This document shows positions 11,087 to 23,519 of a DNA stretch of 50,944 nt, piece by piece. Source of the stretch: Saprolegnia diclina VS20 (Eukaryota > Oomycota > Saprolegniomycetes > Saprolegniales > Saprolegniaceae); assembly GCF_000281045.1 (NCBI RefSeq), contig NW_008246068.1, forward strand, positions 1,203,544 to 1,254,487, in the 5' to 3' direction. The notes beneath the pieces are model-generated. The model did no database searches. It had not been told where the DNA came from and worked only from the letters and a program-made list of their open reading frames with translations. Position 1 is the stretch's first letter. Every line of letters begins with the position of its first letter. A program made the position numbers and the translations under genes.

Positions 11087-14000
11087 ATGGCGGATGCAGG
11101 CGGCACGCGTCTCGTGCACGTCAACGACGAAGCCGCCAACGCGACGCTCCGCACCACCTGCAAGTACACAACGAATTGGGTCGCGACGTCCAAGTACACC
11201 ATGTACAAGTACGTTCGTCGCAAAGGAAGACCGACAAACATGCTGACTGCACGCACTAGCTTTGTGCCCAAGACGCTCTTTGAGTTTTTTCGTGTGGTCG
11301 CCAACTGCTACTTTCTCGTCATCTCCATCCTCCAGCTCTCGACGACGTGGTCGCCGACCAACTCGTACACGACGGCCGGCCCGCTTCTTATCGTGCTTAT
11401 TGTCTCGATGGTCAAGCAAGGCTTGGAAGACAAGAAACGCCACGAGGCCGACGCCGTCCAAAACAGCCGCCAGTGCCAAGTATTATATATTGCTGCCACT
11501 GACGACACGGCTCAATTGGCGTAGGTGGTGACGACGGGCGGCACTCTTGTGAGCAAGTGCTGGCAAGACGTGCTCGTCGGCGACATTCTCTTCTTAAAAG
11601 ACAAGGATGAATTGCCCGCCGACATCTTGATCTTGGCCACGTCGGAAGAAGAAGGCCGGTGCTTTGTCGAGACGTGCAACTTGGACGGCGAGACGAACCT
11701 GAAGCGCCGGACCGCGCTCGAGCCGATTGCCAAACTCATTGGCTTTCGCGGCCTCAGCGATGTACGTCAACCAACGATGTAGGCGGGACGGATGGAAATT
11801 CCATAATGTGGTAGCCTGTTCTGGACACGACCAGCCACATGAGAAGCTGCATGGACTTTGCGGCCACGATCGAGTACGAGCAGCCCAACAACCGCTTGTA
11901 CAACTTTACGGGCCGAATCCAAGCCAAAAAGCTCAACGAGCCCGTGCCGATTGGCCCCAACAACATTATCTTGCGCGGCTGCAGTCTTCGAAGCTGCAGT
12001 TATATCTTTGGTACTAAGCTATTTGACCTAAAAATGGGCTCTGATGGCATGCGACGCTTGTAGGCATTGTGCTCTTTGCGGGGAAAGAGTCCAAGCTCAT
12101 GCAGAACGCCCGCGCAACGCCGTCCAAGCAGAGCAACGTCTACCGCATGGTCAACCGCTGCATCGTGCTCATCTTCTTGACACAGGTATGTACATTATTG
12201 TCATGTTGCGTCTTCTTCCTAGCGATGTAGCTCGTCTTGTGCATCATTTGCGCCGTCTCGTTCAACGCGTGGGTCAACCACTACCAGGGCATTGTGTGGT
12301 ACCTTCCGTTCATCAACCACGACTACTCGGCCTTTTTCACATTCCTCATCCTCTACAACAACCTCGTGCCCATCTCGCTCTACGTCTCCCTCGACATGGT
12401 CAAGGTATTAGTCATGACAAGTTGTCCAACAACTGATAGACATTTTGTCATCTCGACTAGGTGGCCCAAGCCAAAAACATCTCGTCGGACCCGGACATGT
12501 GCCACGAAGGCTTCCACGCGATTGCGCGCACGTCCGACCTCAACGAAGACCTCGGGCAGATCGAGTACATTTTCTCCGACAAGACGGGCACGCTGACGCA
12601 AAACATCATGGAGTTTCGCAAGTGCTCGATCGGCGGTATCGTCTACGGGTACGGGTCGACGGAAATCGCGGCCGCGGTCGCGCTTCTCGCTGCCCAGCGG
12701 AACGGCGAGAACGAAGCACCCGCTGCGACAATTGTGACGGGGCCGGGACCTGCCGCGGACATTCGCGATGCCCAGATCCACCCGGATAAGACCGTCAACT
12801 TTGACGACCCGCGCCTCGTGTCGGAGCTCACGAGCCGCGGGCCCGAGTACAAGAAGATCGATGCCTTCTTGACGCTGCTCTCGGTGTGCCACACGGTGAT
12901 TCCGGAGGCCAACCCAAACACTGGCGTCACCAACTACCGTGCGTCGTCGCCCGACGAGGAGGCGCTCGTCAAGGCCGCGCGCTGCCTAGGGTACCGTATT
13001 TTCAACCAATTTTTGCATGTAAAATCTATGTTTCGGTAGCTACAAGCTCGTGACACCGGCGCCGCTTGTCGAAGTCGAAGTGACGTTCAAAGACAAGTCG
13101 CCGACCTTGCGGCAGTACATGGTTCTCAACGTCAACGAATTCAACTCGACGCGGAAGCGCATGTCGATCATTGTCCGCGACCCGAGCCAGCGCATTTTGC
13201 TTCTGTGCAAGGGCGCCGACAACGTCATCATGCCCCGCTGCAACCCCGATGCGTTCACGACGTCGCTGGACGAGCAGCTCAAGAGCTTTGCGAGCGAAGG
13301 CCTCCGAACACTCGTGCTCTCGCAGCGCGAACTCTCGGAAGACGAGTACGAACGCTGGAACAAGACGTACCAAGAGGCCGCGACGTCGCTCGTGAACCGC
13401 GACCAGATGCTCGACGATGCTGCTGAAATGCTTGAAGTCAACATGGATGTCGTGGGCGCGACTGCGATCGAGGACAAGCTGCAGGTCGGCGTCCCGAGCA
13501 CCATTCACAACTTGGCGATGGCCGGCATCAAGATTTGGGTTCTCACGGGCGATAAGGAAGAAACCGCTGTGAATATTGGCCACGCGTGCCGGTTGCTCAA
13601 CCAAGATATGCAGCTGCTCTTCGTGAACCGCGAAAACCTCGACGCACTCATCGAACAGGTATCGTTGCGAAGACAATATGGTGAGATGTTTATGGAAACG
13701 TGCTAGATTGACTATCTCTACGCCATGGAAAGCGTCCAGTCGTGCTTCAAGAAGGGCGTTGTCTCGGATCGATTGGCCGTCGTTTGTGACGGCAAGTCGC
13801 TCGTGCACCTTTTCCCGCCCAAGAAAACCTCCGCAGCCGACCAAGCCACCGCCAAAGAGCTTCGGCGCAAACTGCTGGTTGTTGCGAGCGTCTGCAAAGC
13901 GCTCATTGCGTGCCGCGTCTCGCCCGCGCAAAAAGCCGACATTGTCAACCTCGTACCTAGCTCTATGGTCTGCAGTAGTTACATTTATATATTCCACTCG

Positions 14001-15417
14001 TAGGTGCGCTTCAACTCGGTCAACAAACCAATCACGCTCGCGATCGGCGACGGCGCCAACGACGTCAACATGATCCAGTCAGCGCACGTCGGCATCGGTA
14101 TCTGTGGTCAAGAAGGTGTCCAGGCCGTGAATGCGAGCGACTATGCGATCGCGCAATTTCGGTACTTGATACGTTGATATTTCCATTGTTGGATGTGGAC
14201 TTTGGCATGGATCCTCACCTCGTAACTAGATTTCTCGAGCGCCTCTTGCTCGTACACGGACGGAGCAACTACAAGCGCATTGCCAAGGTCATCTTGTACT
14301 CGTTCTACAAGAACATGTCGCTCGTGATCGTGCTCTTCTTCTTCAACTTTTTCAACGGCGAGAGCGGCACCTCCCTCTTTGAGAGTTTCGTCATGGCCGG
14401 CTGGAACTTCTTCTTGGCGTTGCCGATCATTTCGATTGGGGTCTTTGACCAAGACGTGCCGCCGGCGCAAGCAACGTCGTACCCACCGCTGTACATGACG
14501 GGCCAGCGCAACGAAGACCTCAACGTCAAGTGCTTTTGCATCTGGATCGCCAATGCAATGTTTCACGCCTGCGTGAGCTTTTGGATCCCGCTCTACATTG
14601 TGCCCGCGTATACAACCCACTCGTTTTACCTCCAAGGCACGACGATCTACTCGGGTTTGCTCATGACGATGAACGCCAAAGTCATGCTCGAGACCATGAC
14701 GTGGACGCGGTTCAGCTACGCGGTCGTCTCGTTCAGCCTCCTCCTCTTCTTCTTCTTTCTCCTCGTGTACCCATACATGACGTTCCTCGGCACGGATATG
14801 ATTGGCATCACGCCCGTCATGCTTGGCGCGTACGTTCTCTTGATGCGACCCAACTAACGTATCGTAGGAATCTTTACTGGGACGTTTTCTTCCTCATCCC
14901 CGTCGCCTGCATGCTCGTCGACGTGAGCGTGAAGTAGTACGCCCGACTGTGCGATTTTATAGGGATTTTCATGGCTTTTGGTAGCATTCGCCGCTTTTAC
15001 TACCCGACGCACGCTGATATTTTGCGCGAGCGCGTCGTGATTCAGCGGACGCAGGCCAAAGTGTCGTGTGGCACGATTTCTCACGGATTGGTCCAGCCCA
15101 CGCCGGCTCCCGTGAGCGCCATGGAGCGAACGCCAACGCAACTCGCCGCCGACGAGAAGGCCGGCATCCGACACCCTGGCAGCATGACGTACTCGGGCTT
15201 TGCGTACTCGTCGCCCGACGACGACGACACGAGCCGAATCGGCACAGCGCGGGAGATCGCGACGATGCGCGTCGAGCTCTTCAAGCGGAATAGCGTCCAA
15301 GACAACGACGGTGTCGTCGCGTCGCACCTTGACCCGCACGGGTCGCAACATTCCACCAAGCGGTTTGTGCCCGACGGCACGACGGCGCGGAGCGTCGCCA
15401 GTGATCTCAACGAGTAA
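11087..15417 (+). CDS. P4-type ATPase (phospholipid flippase), copy B
   Basis: Thirteen exons give about 1,240 residues: 11087-11208, 11260-11479, 11525-11761, 11815-12010, 12064-12185, 12231-12404, 12461-12990, 13040-13658, 13707-13952, 14004-14161, 14230-14829, 14868-14933, 14985-15417. It carries the same P4 signatures as copy A: DGETNLK, PISLY, SDKTGT with the phosphorylated Asp at about residue 397, [15 protein letters not shown]. Exon lengths match copy A exactly for most exons (237, 196, 122, 174, 158 and 600 nt). It lacks the copy A intron at 10103-10060 and has an extra intron at 12991-13039 inside the nucleotide-binding domain, where copy A is continuous. Parts are almost identical to copy A at DNA level, introns included, while the N-terminal region and C-terminal tail have diverged. 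It is probably a functional paralogue; substrate is unknown. Confidence 0.95.
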
Positions 15418-15607
15418 GCATCCGCCGATATACATACCAACACTATAATAACGACTCTACTCTTTGCCCTCTCCGATACCACATCGAGTTCGAGCATGAG
15501 CACAGCAATTGTGTCGGGAGTTTGCCCTTGGAAAGTTGACCAAGTTGATCAGAATCTAGCTCCTCGAAGACTTATGACCTTTCAACACTCATGGAAGAAA
15601 CGGTTTT

Positions 15608-17909
15608 ATGGGTGCGATCAATCAAGAGCGGCTGTCCGAGTCGACGTGCCGGAAGCGCCTTCGGGAGCTCGTCAAGGAGACGCAACGCGACCTTCCCGAG
15701 GCGCCGTCGGCGATAGAAGTACTCGACCTCTCCGACTGCCACCTCACCGATCACTACGCGGGTCACATTCATGCTGTCATTGAGCTCAACGCCAAGGTGC
15801 TCCAGTCGATCGACCTCTCGTTCAACGACTTTGCCAGCGGCCTCGTCGAGGCCTTTGACAATTACCCGGAGCTGCCGTCACTGACGAAACTCAATCTCTC
15901 GAGCAACGCGTACGGTTTGGTTTTTTGAGCGAATTTGTTTGCATGTTTGAGATACATGCTCGTAGCATCAACGACACGGCGGCCGACCACGTGAGCAAGC
16001 TCGTGTCGCGCTGCCCGAAGCTCACGTCCATCGATCTCTCGCTCAACCGGCTCGGGAAGGGCTGCGCGCGCGCCATTGTCCAAGCCAAGTTGCTCGTCTC
16101 GCTCGACCTCTCTTCGAGTCATTTGTCGGACGCGGGCTGCGACGTTCTCTGCCAAAGTCTTCTCGTACGCAAGTCGAGTCTCCAGGTTCTCTCGCTCGCC
16201 ATGAACCAGCTCACCGACAGCAGCGCGCTCGCCGTCGCCAACGTGCTCGTCAACGACACGACCTGTGCACTTCGGACGCTCGTTCTATCCGGAAACCTTA
16301 TCCAAGACCACGGCGCCAGCGCCATTGCCTTCTCGATGGACCGCAATGCCTCGATCCAAGAAATCTTCCTCGACGCCAACCAGGTAGTGTCAGGACTCCT
16401 AACTTTCAAAAGTTTGAAAAGTTAAGAGTATCGTCAAACCTCTACATCGACTAGATTGGCAACGAAGGTCTTCGGTCCTTCCTCAACATCCTTCGATCGA
16501 GCCCGACGCGAACATATGCGGCGCTGTGCCTCGATGGAAACCCCGCCGACGCCGGTCTCTTGCGCGATGTGGACCACCAGCGCCAAGCCAGCGTATGCAT
16601 CGAAGAACGACGCGATTGTTTGTGCGAGTGCTAAATAGATGCTGCTGTCGCAGCTCCCAAAAGATCTCGGCGTGCGCGACCGCCTCGAGCTCAGCGGCCC
16701 CACCGTCTCGACGTACCTCGGCTCGGTCATCTTTGACCACATGTGCCAGGTACATTTCGCCATCTCCAAATCGAAGGCCACACACAAGACGCGACTAACG
16801 TTCTTGATTGTCTAGGCCTGCGTGGACATTTTGCGTAGCTACCGACACCTTGTGCACGTCGACTTGAGTAAAAATGCGATTGGCGACCACGGTGCTCAAG
16901 AGACAAACACCAACCGGCACCAACATGCAGCTGTAGGCGCGTTCGACATTGCTCTGTACGTGGCAATGAACCCTAAACTCACAACACTTCACCTTGGTTG
17001 CAACCAGATTGAAGGTACACTTAGTGGCAGTCATGTGTGTGTGCGATCGACCACTCCATGATTAGATGCGGGTGCGGTTGGCCTCGCGCAAGCCCTGCTC
17101 GTCAACAGCACACTGACGAGCCTGCACATCGAGTCCAACCGGCTCGGGGACGCTGGCGTCCGTAGCCTGTACGCTGCTTCGTTTGACAACAAACGCAGTG
17201 CGCTAACCACCATCCGCGTCGACGCCAACCTGGTATCGCTCGCGCTCTCTCCTAAATTACAATCTTTCTTGTGGCATTCTTAGCACGGTGTCGAAGGCAA
17301 CCACGCCATCACAGCGATCGCCGAGGCTAAGAAACTCGCGATTTCATTGGCTCAGGAAACGCCCCTCGTGCTCGATCTTTCGTACTGTGACGTTGATATT
17401 CTATCAGTCTATCAATGTGTCACGGTAGAGGTCAATATTTGCAGCGGTTTGGCGCCAACGTGGTGCGCGATACTCTTTCGAGTCAGTGCCAAGTGCTCAA
17501 CTTGTGCCGGAACGCCCTTGGCGACGACGGTGCCGCCGCTATCGCAACGCTCCTCCTTCGACACACGGCGCTCACCAAGGTCGACTTGAGCTGCAACAAC
17601 ATTGGCGACAAGGGCGCGTTGGCGCTGGCCGAGGTGCTCCCCAAGAACAAGACGCTAATCGCACTCAATGTACGCGCGGCGTACGGCGAGGCGGCGTCGT
17701 GGCGTGACGCGCACATCTCGGAGGCCGGCATGCTCGCGCTCAGTCGCGCACTGAGTGACAATACTGGTCTCCAGGTCGTCGACCTCCGCGACCACTGCGC
17801 CAGCAAGCACGTCGTCGCATCGTGGGTGCAGTTGCTGCAGAAGAACGCAACGCTCACCAAACTCAATGGTCTGACGCCGACGGTCTTTCTGTCACGCTAC
17901 CACATTTAG
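15608..17909 (+). CDS. Leucine-rich-repeat protein, ribonuclease-inhibitor-like repeats
   Basis: Eight exons join to about 638 residues: 15608-15909, 15966-16383, 16455-16592, 16639-16749, 16816-17014, 17066-17232, 17284-17386, 17431-17909. Repeats of about 28 residues run almost throughout, for example LDLSDCHLTD, IDLSLNRLGKG, VLSLAMNQLTDSSA, LHLGCNQIEG and VDLSCNNIGDKGALALAE. This is the ribonuclease-inhibitor/NLRC3-like class with alternating strand and helix. I see no signal peptide, membrane segment, nucleotide-binding or kinase domain, so it is probably an intracellular protein-binding scaffold. The 15608 ATG is the first after an in-frame stop. The splice at 17387-17430 is the least certain: I chose GTGACG...GTAGAG because it keeps the repeat register. 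Function is unknown. Confidence 0.8.
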
Positions 17910-18192
17910 CAAGTCCATCAATAGCAAAGAGTACTAGAGTACTACACATGAATCGAGTTGGCCGAGTACCGTGGTCGCACCGTATCGCCCATGATAAGCT
18001 GTAGGCAGATCAATCCAACCCTTCGGTTCGCATCGTCCGTTCTGGTTTGAAACTCTGTTGCTCGCAAAATGCAGCACCGCCAAATATCCCAATTTGAAAT
18101 TTGGAACCAGGACTTTTGAACTCGAGTCGTTAGTTTCGGACCAAGCCTGAAACAAGGATATCCAAGGTCCATTTGACAAGATCACGAGCACG

Positions 18193-19997
18193 ATGGCGGA
18201 CCCGAAGCCTCGCCTGAACCCGATGGAGCTCAAGGTACGCGTCTTGCTGCAGGAGCGCGCCACGTATACGGCGTCTGATAGCGACAACGCTTGGCCAAGC
18301 GGCTCAAGGCCGAGCCGCTCGTGCCAACCCCGACGGCCGAGAAGCCGCTGCCAACCACGACGCCCGAGAAGCCGCTGCCAGCCGCGGCCGTCGCCGATTC
18401 GCCGGCGATGGACATCGAGGCGCGCATGAAGTCGATCTACGCCAAGACGCGCATCGAACCCAGCGCTCTTCGCAACACGTTGGGCGTTCAGTACCCCACG
18501 ACACTCGAGGTAGTCCATCGCGCTGTGCCTTGTACGACTCTGCTCCGTCGGTGTAGACGCGCGACGAGCTTCCATGGGACTGGACGCTCAAGACGAAGCT
18601 CTCGTGTATGACGTCATTTCCATTCCCGCCACGGGTTCGCGCAGCGGGCGCTGCCCGGTCGTTTGAGCGCTTCCACAACGGAGCCAACGTACGCGCCGTC
18701 CTTCGGTTCTACCTCTCGACATCTCTGTAGAGCGACGAGAACATGCGTCCCGACGAGCGCTGGTACGCGGGGCTGCATCAATACGTCCACCCGGCGTCGG
18801 GCTTGCCCAACCAAGCCGAGGGCGGCCACGACGACGACTTTGTGAGCCAGCGACTGCGCGACTGGCAGGACGCGTTCCGGAGTCTCTACTACGCCTTTCA
18901 CCACACTCCGTACGTGCATACGAGTTCTTCGAGTCGACTTCAAGTCAACGTATTAGGACGCACCGGTCGTTCTACCTCGTCACGCCGCAGTTTGTCGTCT
19001 GTTTTTATCGACAAGTGCCATCAAGAGACACAACGACCAACTCGTTCCGGGCCTCCTACGCGCTACCACCGGCGCCGTCGCCTGTCGCGAGCAGCAGTCC
19101 CCAAGGCGTCCGTCACGGTACATTTCGAAATCTGTACCGAAATTGCATGAACTGACACGATATGGAGGTATCGCCGCGGTCATTTCCCACTCGACGTCGT
19201 CGTTTCGGCGCGAATTAGTCGCCAACGGCATTGTGTTTTCGACGCCGTTCAGCCGCACCGACGGCCACGCCCAAGTGCAAGGCGATGCAGCGCTTCTCAA
19301 GGAGCTGCATGCGCTCAGCAAGGTCGATGCCGAGCTCAAACGTGCTACGTTCACGTCGCCGACGCCTTCGTCGTCACGGGCGTCGCAGTCATCGACCAAT
19401 GGGAAAGCCATGCGCGGCGCCGACTCGCTCCTGCTCTTCCACGACCCGGACAACGTTCACGGCCTGTACGACTTTCTGCTCAACCAGCAACCCACCGGTA
19501 CACGCCGCCCTTCCTGCATCGTCCTATCTGCTGAAAAGACGACCGACTTGATCCAACTAGGTGCACTGGACGTCCCGACCATCTATGCAGCGATGCCATT
19601 CCAGCACGCCAGCGCCGTGCCTCTCAAAGTAACGTCCCGTGGCAGCGTCAAGTCGGCCCAGTCGCCCACCGAGCGCTACAAGTACGTTACGATCTATGAC
19701 TGCTATACTGATTCCAACTGCAGGATCGAGGTTGATGGCGTGCTGCTGCCCGAGACCCATCGGCGCCTCACGCTGGCGATCGCCGCCGCCGCGGGCTCGG
19801 ATGGCACGGTGGACGTGCACCACGAGACCTTTCCCGCATCCTCGCGGCTCAACGTCTGTGGGTTTGATTTGGACGTTCAAAATCTGGCGATTTGGCTCGA
19901 GACGCATGGCGACGAGATCGAGCTCACCAAGCGGCATCTCCAGAGCGTCCACTACGCGCCCGATACTGGGTTCACCTGCAATGTTCAGAAATCCTAA
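18193..19997 (+). CDS. DONSON: DONSON homologue, replication-fork/CMG assembly factor
   Basis: Eight exons give about 488 residues: 18193-18234, 18282-18509, 18557-18688, 18731-18909, 18957-19117, 19168-19497, 19561-19681, 19724-19997. DONSON stabilises replication forks and helps deliver GINS to the MCM helicase in animals. Family landmarks recalled from animal DONSON: LPWDWTLKTKL, DWQDAFRSLYYAF, a QFVVCFYR strand, then AVISHSTSSFRREL with NGIVFSTPF, and a C-terminal stretch with PTIYAAMPF. The N-terminus is proline-rich and likely disordered. The introns at 19498-19560 (63 nt) and 19682-19723 (42 nt) are multiples of three without a stop, so an unspliced message would still be read through. 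The first exon is only 42 nt; its ATG joins well to RQRLAKRLK. The gene ends 51 bp from the convergent atlastin gene. Confidence 0.85.
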
Positions 19998-20048
19998 GCT
20001 ATCAAGTTGATACAAAAAGACATGAAAATAGCAACGTTGCAAGGGGGT

Positions 20049-22145
20049 TTAGTCGGTCTTTTGCTTGGCGTCCTGGGCAAGGAACGCCGTCTTGGCGATC
20101 GAGTAGACGGCCTTGAGTCGGTCGTACATGACGCTGCCGGTCGCAAACGTCACAATGAGCATGAACGTAATGATCGCCCAGTAGAGGTGCGAGAGCGTCA
20201 CGCTCACATGCCTAACCACACCCAATTAAGGCCCTTATGTTCTAGCTCAAATCGGGCCGAGCGAACGTACTTGCAGTCGTAGATCGGAATGTCGTAGCCA
20301 ACCGACTCGTAGCAGAAAAGGTCTTGGGTCACGCGGAACACAAAGAGCACGAGCGCCATCGTCGCCGGCACAATGTAAAACTCAATGTTCTTGTACGGGT
20401 CGCGCTCGTCGTTGACTTCGACGTACCGCGCGTGCTCCTTCTCAATCTCGAGCGCGAGTTGGCCGCGGAACTTCAAAATGGCCGACTGCCGCCTAAAACA
20501 GTGACCGTTAAGATTCGTTTCATTGCTACAATATTGTACCCCATCTTGGCGCCCATGTCAAAGATGGTCATGGCGCCGAGCGTACACAACCGGTGGTGCT
20601 CGGTGAGGTACATGGGCTTGACGTAGTTGCACTTGGGGCCGACGACCTTGGCCATCTCAAGCTTGTACTTGTGCAAAGCCTTCTCCTTCATGTTGACATT
20701 GTTGGCTTCCGCGGTCGCTTCAAGGAGTGTCTTGGCCTCCGGGAAGATCGTTGCCTCCTTGAAGAGCGCTGCGTACGACTTGATAAAGGTGAGCAGCTCC
20801 TGCGACGAGACGTCGACGCCGTGGATCTTCTTGGGCTGGAGCGACGACGGGCCAAAGAGGTGGTTGAGGTATGACGTCAGGAGCTGCATGAAGCGGCTGT
20901 CAATCTCGTCAATCGACCCGTCATAGTCGCGGTCCGTGACGGCCTCGCCCGGGTGCGACAGCAGAATGCACGAGATCGACTGGAAGCACGCAAAAATCTG
21001 CTCGCGCGTGTCGGCGAGGTCCTGCTGCTTGCGCGCCGCGAGGATCTCCTGCGTGTACGCCTTCATGTCGGCCTTCTTCTCGTCGAGGGTCGCCGTGCGC
21101 TTGAAGTCCTGCCAATCCCGCACGAGGAAATCGAGGTGCTGGAATGGACGCATCTGCCCGTCGTGGGCGCCTTCGCCATCGTCGTCGTCATCCGACTTGG
21201 AATCTTCGACGTCCGTCGCGTCGACCACGTCATTCGCGTCGCTGGACGCCTGCTTGGCAAGGTTCTTGTCCGAGACCGCCTTGGCAAACGACTGAATGCT
21301 GCGCAGCGACGCGGCCTTCATCTCGGCGTTGTCGTTCTGGTCGATCGAGCCCTGGAGCGCCATGCTACATCGAATATCTCATTGCCACCAGATGTACATG
21401 CACACAATAGCCGTACCGGCCATATTCGGTGAAGAGCGCCAGATGCTGGAGGTTGTCTTCCTGGACGCGCTTGTCGACGTTGTAAATCTGGTACGAACTC
21501 AGCAGCGTGCTGAGACCAAAGATGCTCGCGGTGAGCATCTGCGACGTCTCGGAATCAAACATGCCCTGCGTGTCGATGAGGAAGACGGCGATGTCTTCGC
21601 CGTCCTTGCTCTTGCGGATGAACGGCTCGCCCCACATCCAAATGCCGGTCGTGTTGCGCTTCCGGCCTGCGCGCCACGAAAAGCCCGTCTCGCCGTGCGT
21701 CTGCTCAAAGTTCGAGTTGCCCTCGAGCTGCGCGCCGTGCGCCATGGCCCACTCGCGCGTCGTGACGTCCGGCGACTCGTGCGTCGACGTGTACTTCAAG
21801 TAGCGCAAGAAGAGATCCAAGACGAACGACTTGCCCGTACGGAAGGCGCCGACGACCGAGATGATTGCAACCTTCATGTCTTTGGGAACCTACTCGCAGC
21901 GCCATGAGGCTCATCGTCGTCGTCATCATGAGGAAGGTTGCCGTACCTTGCCAAGGATGGATTCGATCGCTTCGTCGTTGAGCTCAAACTTGGTGCCCCC
22001 GTCGTCAATGCGCACGATCTACCCGGGGTCGCATGGGTCCATGGAGCGAGTGGCATGAGCATGTGCATGGTACCTGGATCGCGCCGACCTGCGGCGCCGG
22101 CTCGGCGGCCGGGCTCGTGCTGCTGGCCTCTACATGCTCGGCCAT
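20049..22145 (-). CDS. ATL: Atlastin-type dynamin-like GTPase
   Basis: Six exons give about 608 residues: 22145-22074, 22018-21947, 21889-21417, 21364-20540, 20492-20271, 20211-20049. Atlastins fuse endoplasmic reticulum tubules. The GTPase domain shows the P-loop GAFRTGKS, ETGFSWRAG, TTGIWMW, DTQGMFDS and the RD-type guanine motif in FLVRDW. EDNLQHLALFTEYGR and the ISCILLSHPG...EIDSRFMQLL middle region match animal atlastins, and ATAEANN follows. Two hydrophobic segments near the C-terminus (FYIVPATMALVLFVF and YWAIITFMLIVTFA) fit the membrane hairpin, then a short charged tail. An acidic insert of about 60 residues (SKSDDDDDGEG) lies just before the RD motif, where animal atlastins are shorter. 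The start is the first ATG of an exon joined by a phase-0 intron to the conserved FELNDEAI helix. Confidence 0.92.
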
Positions 22146-22647
22146 CTTGCGTCCTTGTTGTATCGAAGAATGTGCCTGTTTAGTCACTACTCCTGGGTTG
22201 GGAAAAACCTCTACAAATGAATATTAGGCCGAGAAATATGCAATCTCAAGGTTCCAGTGACGGCGACACGGAAGAGGACGACGGTCGTTCAACAGCTTTC
22301 GCCGGCCGCCATGGCCTTCGCCGCGCGCTACTTGTCTGCACCTAACTGGTTGCCATATATAGAAGCCATGGCCGGTAATCGCGGCGCTTCCTCGCGACCT
22401 GCTGCGGCGTCCGGGGCTAAAGAGACGCACGGTGCGAAGGATGGCCACGTGGGGATACTGTGGGCGTGGAGCGACGTCGTGCCATAGATAGGCTGTCAAC
22501 GTCAACGATGATGATTGGCGTTCTCTTGAAGTACCTGCGATGACACCATCGACATCCAACTCGACTTCAGCTGCGCACTGGATCGACTCGGTCGCCGTCA
22601 TCGTAGAATTTAACGTTATGGTAGTTTATGGAGCAACTAGAAGCCGT
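22146..22647. other. Intergenic region, no gene supported
   Basis: Open frames exist on both strands (for example 22311-22487 plus and 22601-22224 minus), but neither shows a domain, repeat or homologue I recognise. It should contain the promoter of the atlastin gene. Confidence 0.4.
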
Positions 22648-22881
22648 TTAGACACTCGAGTCGGAGAACATGATGTAGCCCGCGTGGCCGAGCGCGAGGC
22701 CGACACTCGAGAGGAAAATCGCGTCAATTTGCTTCTGCGGCAAGCGGCCGCGGAGGCCAATGCGGAGAAGCGGGATTAGCGGGCCGTACAAGAGCGGCGC
22801 GAACAAGTGGAGGTTCGGGCCGGTCGCGGGCTTGGCCTCGACGGCCGGCGGCGGCGTCCACTCTCGTCGGTTCGGGGCCAT
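22648..22881 (-). CDS. Small membrane protein, tandem copy 1
   Basis: This is a 77-residue single-exon gene starting MAPNRREWTPPP. It has a proline-rich head, a first hydrophobic stretch (FAPLLYGPLIPLLRIGL), a basic GRLPQKQ loop, and a second hydrophobic stretch (IFLSSVGLALGHAGYIMF) ending SDSSV. A second copy at 23641-23874 keeps the same plan at the same length, which argues that both are real. The frame is open upstream, and about 25 nt before the ATG is conserved between copies, but no in-frame ATG exists there in this copy. The two hydrophobic segments suggest a hairpin in an organelle membrane. I do not recognise the family. Confidence 0.6.
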   Translation of the reverse strand: MAPNRREWTPPPAVEAKPATGPNLHLFAPLLYGPLIPLLRIGLRGRLPQKQIDAIFLSSVGLALGHAGYIMFSDSSV

Positions 22882-23486
22882 CTTCGTCGTCGCGGTGTCG
22901 AGGATTTGATTGTGTTGGATGCGAGAGAGTCCAGCCGCCGCGATCGTCCTGTCCTTTACCGGATTCCTCGCTCGTATCCGGAGAACCGGGCCAAGAAAGC
23001 GCTTCGGAGCGCTTCGTTGGCCGGCCACATCAATCGTATTTCAGAGGTGCCTCTTTTCCTCCGAAATCGAATAACTATCGAGGTATCAGAAACGATGCAC
23101 CGTGTTCAAACCTAGTCATCCGCTCACGGCACAACGGATTACCTCATCACGCTCGTTACCTATACGTGCATCGGCGATAGCCACAACGAGGGTCGCGGCA
23201 TGAATCTCGCTAATCGTTTTCGGTCACCCAAGTAGTCACTGCGGACAGCGAGCTACTGCCAGAGCTACTACTAGGAAATGAAAGCTTATGCGGCGTGGCC
23301 GCTTTGGTCTCTGGTGACAGAAGCCGTCGCTAGGAAAGGAAGTTGTCCCTGCGGACAGCGATATTTCCCACAAGGAACGATGCGCGCTTTGGCAGTCACG
23401 ATAGCGCAAGTATGTTCGCAACTCTGGATTGGTGGTACCCTAACTCAAAGTTGGCTCTAGTGCATGGACCCGCCCAGAGAGACTAA

Positions 23487-23519
23487 GATGCTATAGGTTG
23501 AGACTCAACCTCTAGCATC
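23487..23519. repeat. Near-perfect 33-bp inverted repeat
   Basis: Arms of 16 bp (GATGCTATAGGTTGAG) with one mismatch flank a single central base at 23503. As RNA this would be a long, tight hairpin with almost no loop; as DNA it is a near-palindrome. No gene overlaps it. Confidence 0.7.

Noticed and set aside
20900-20950. EF-hand-like DRDYDGSIDEID in the atlastin gene
   Set aside because: It aligns with the ordinary atlastin helix following ISC.LL.HPG (animal version ends FDGRLKEID), and the calcium-ligand pattern is incomplete. It is part of the atlastin middle domain.
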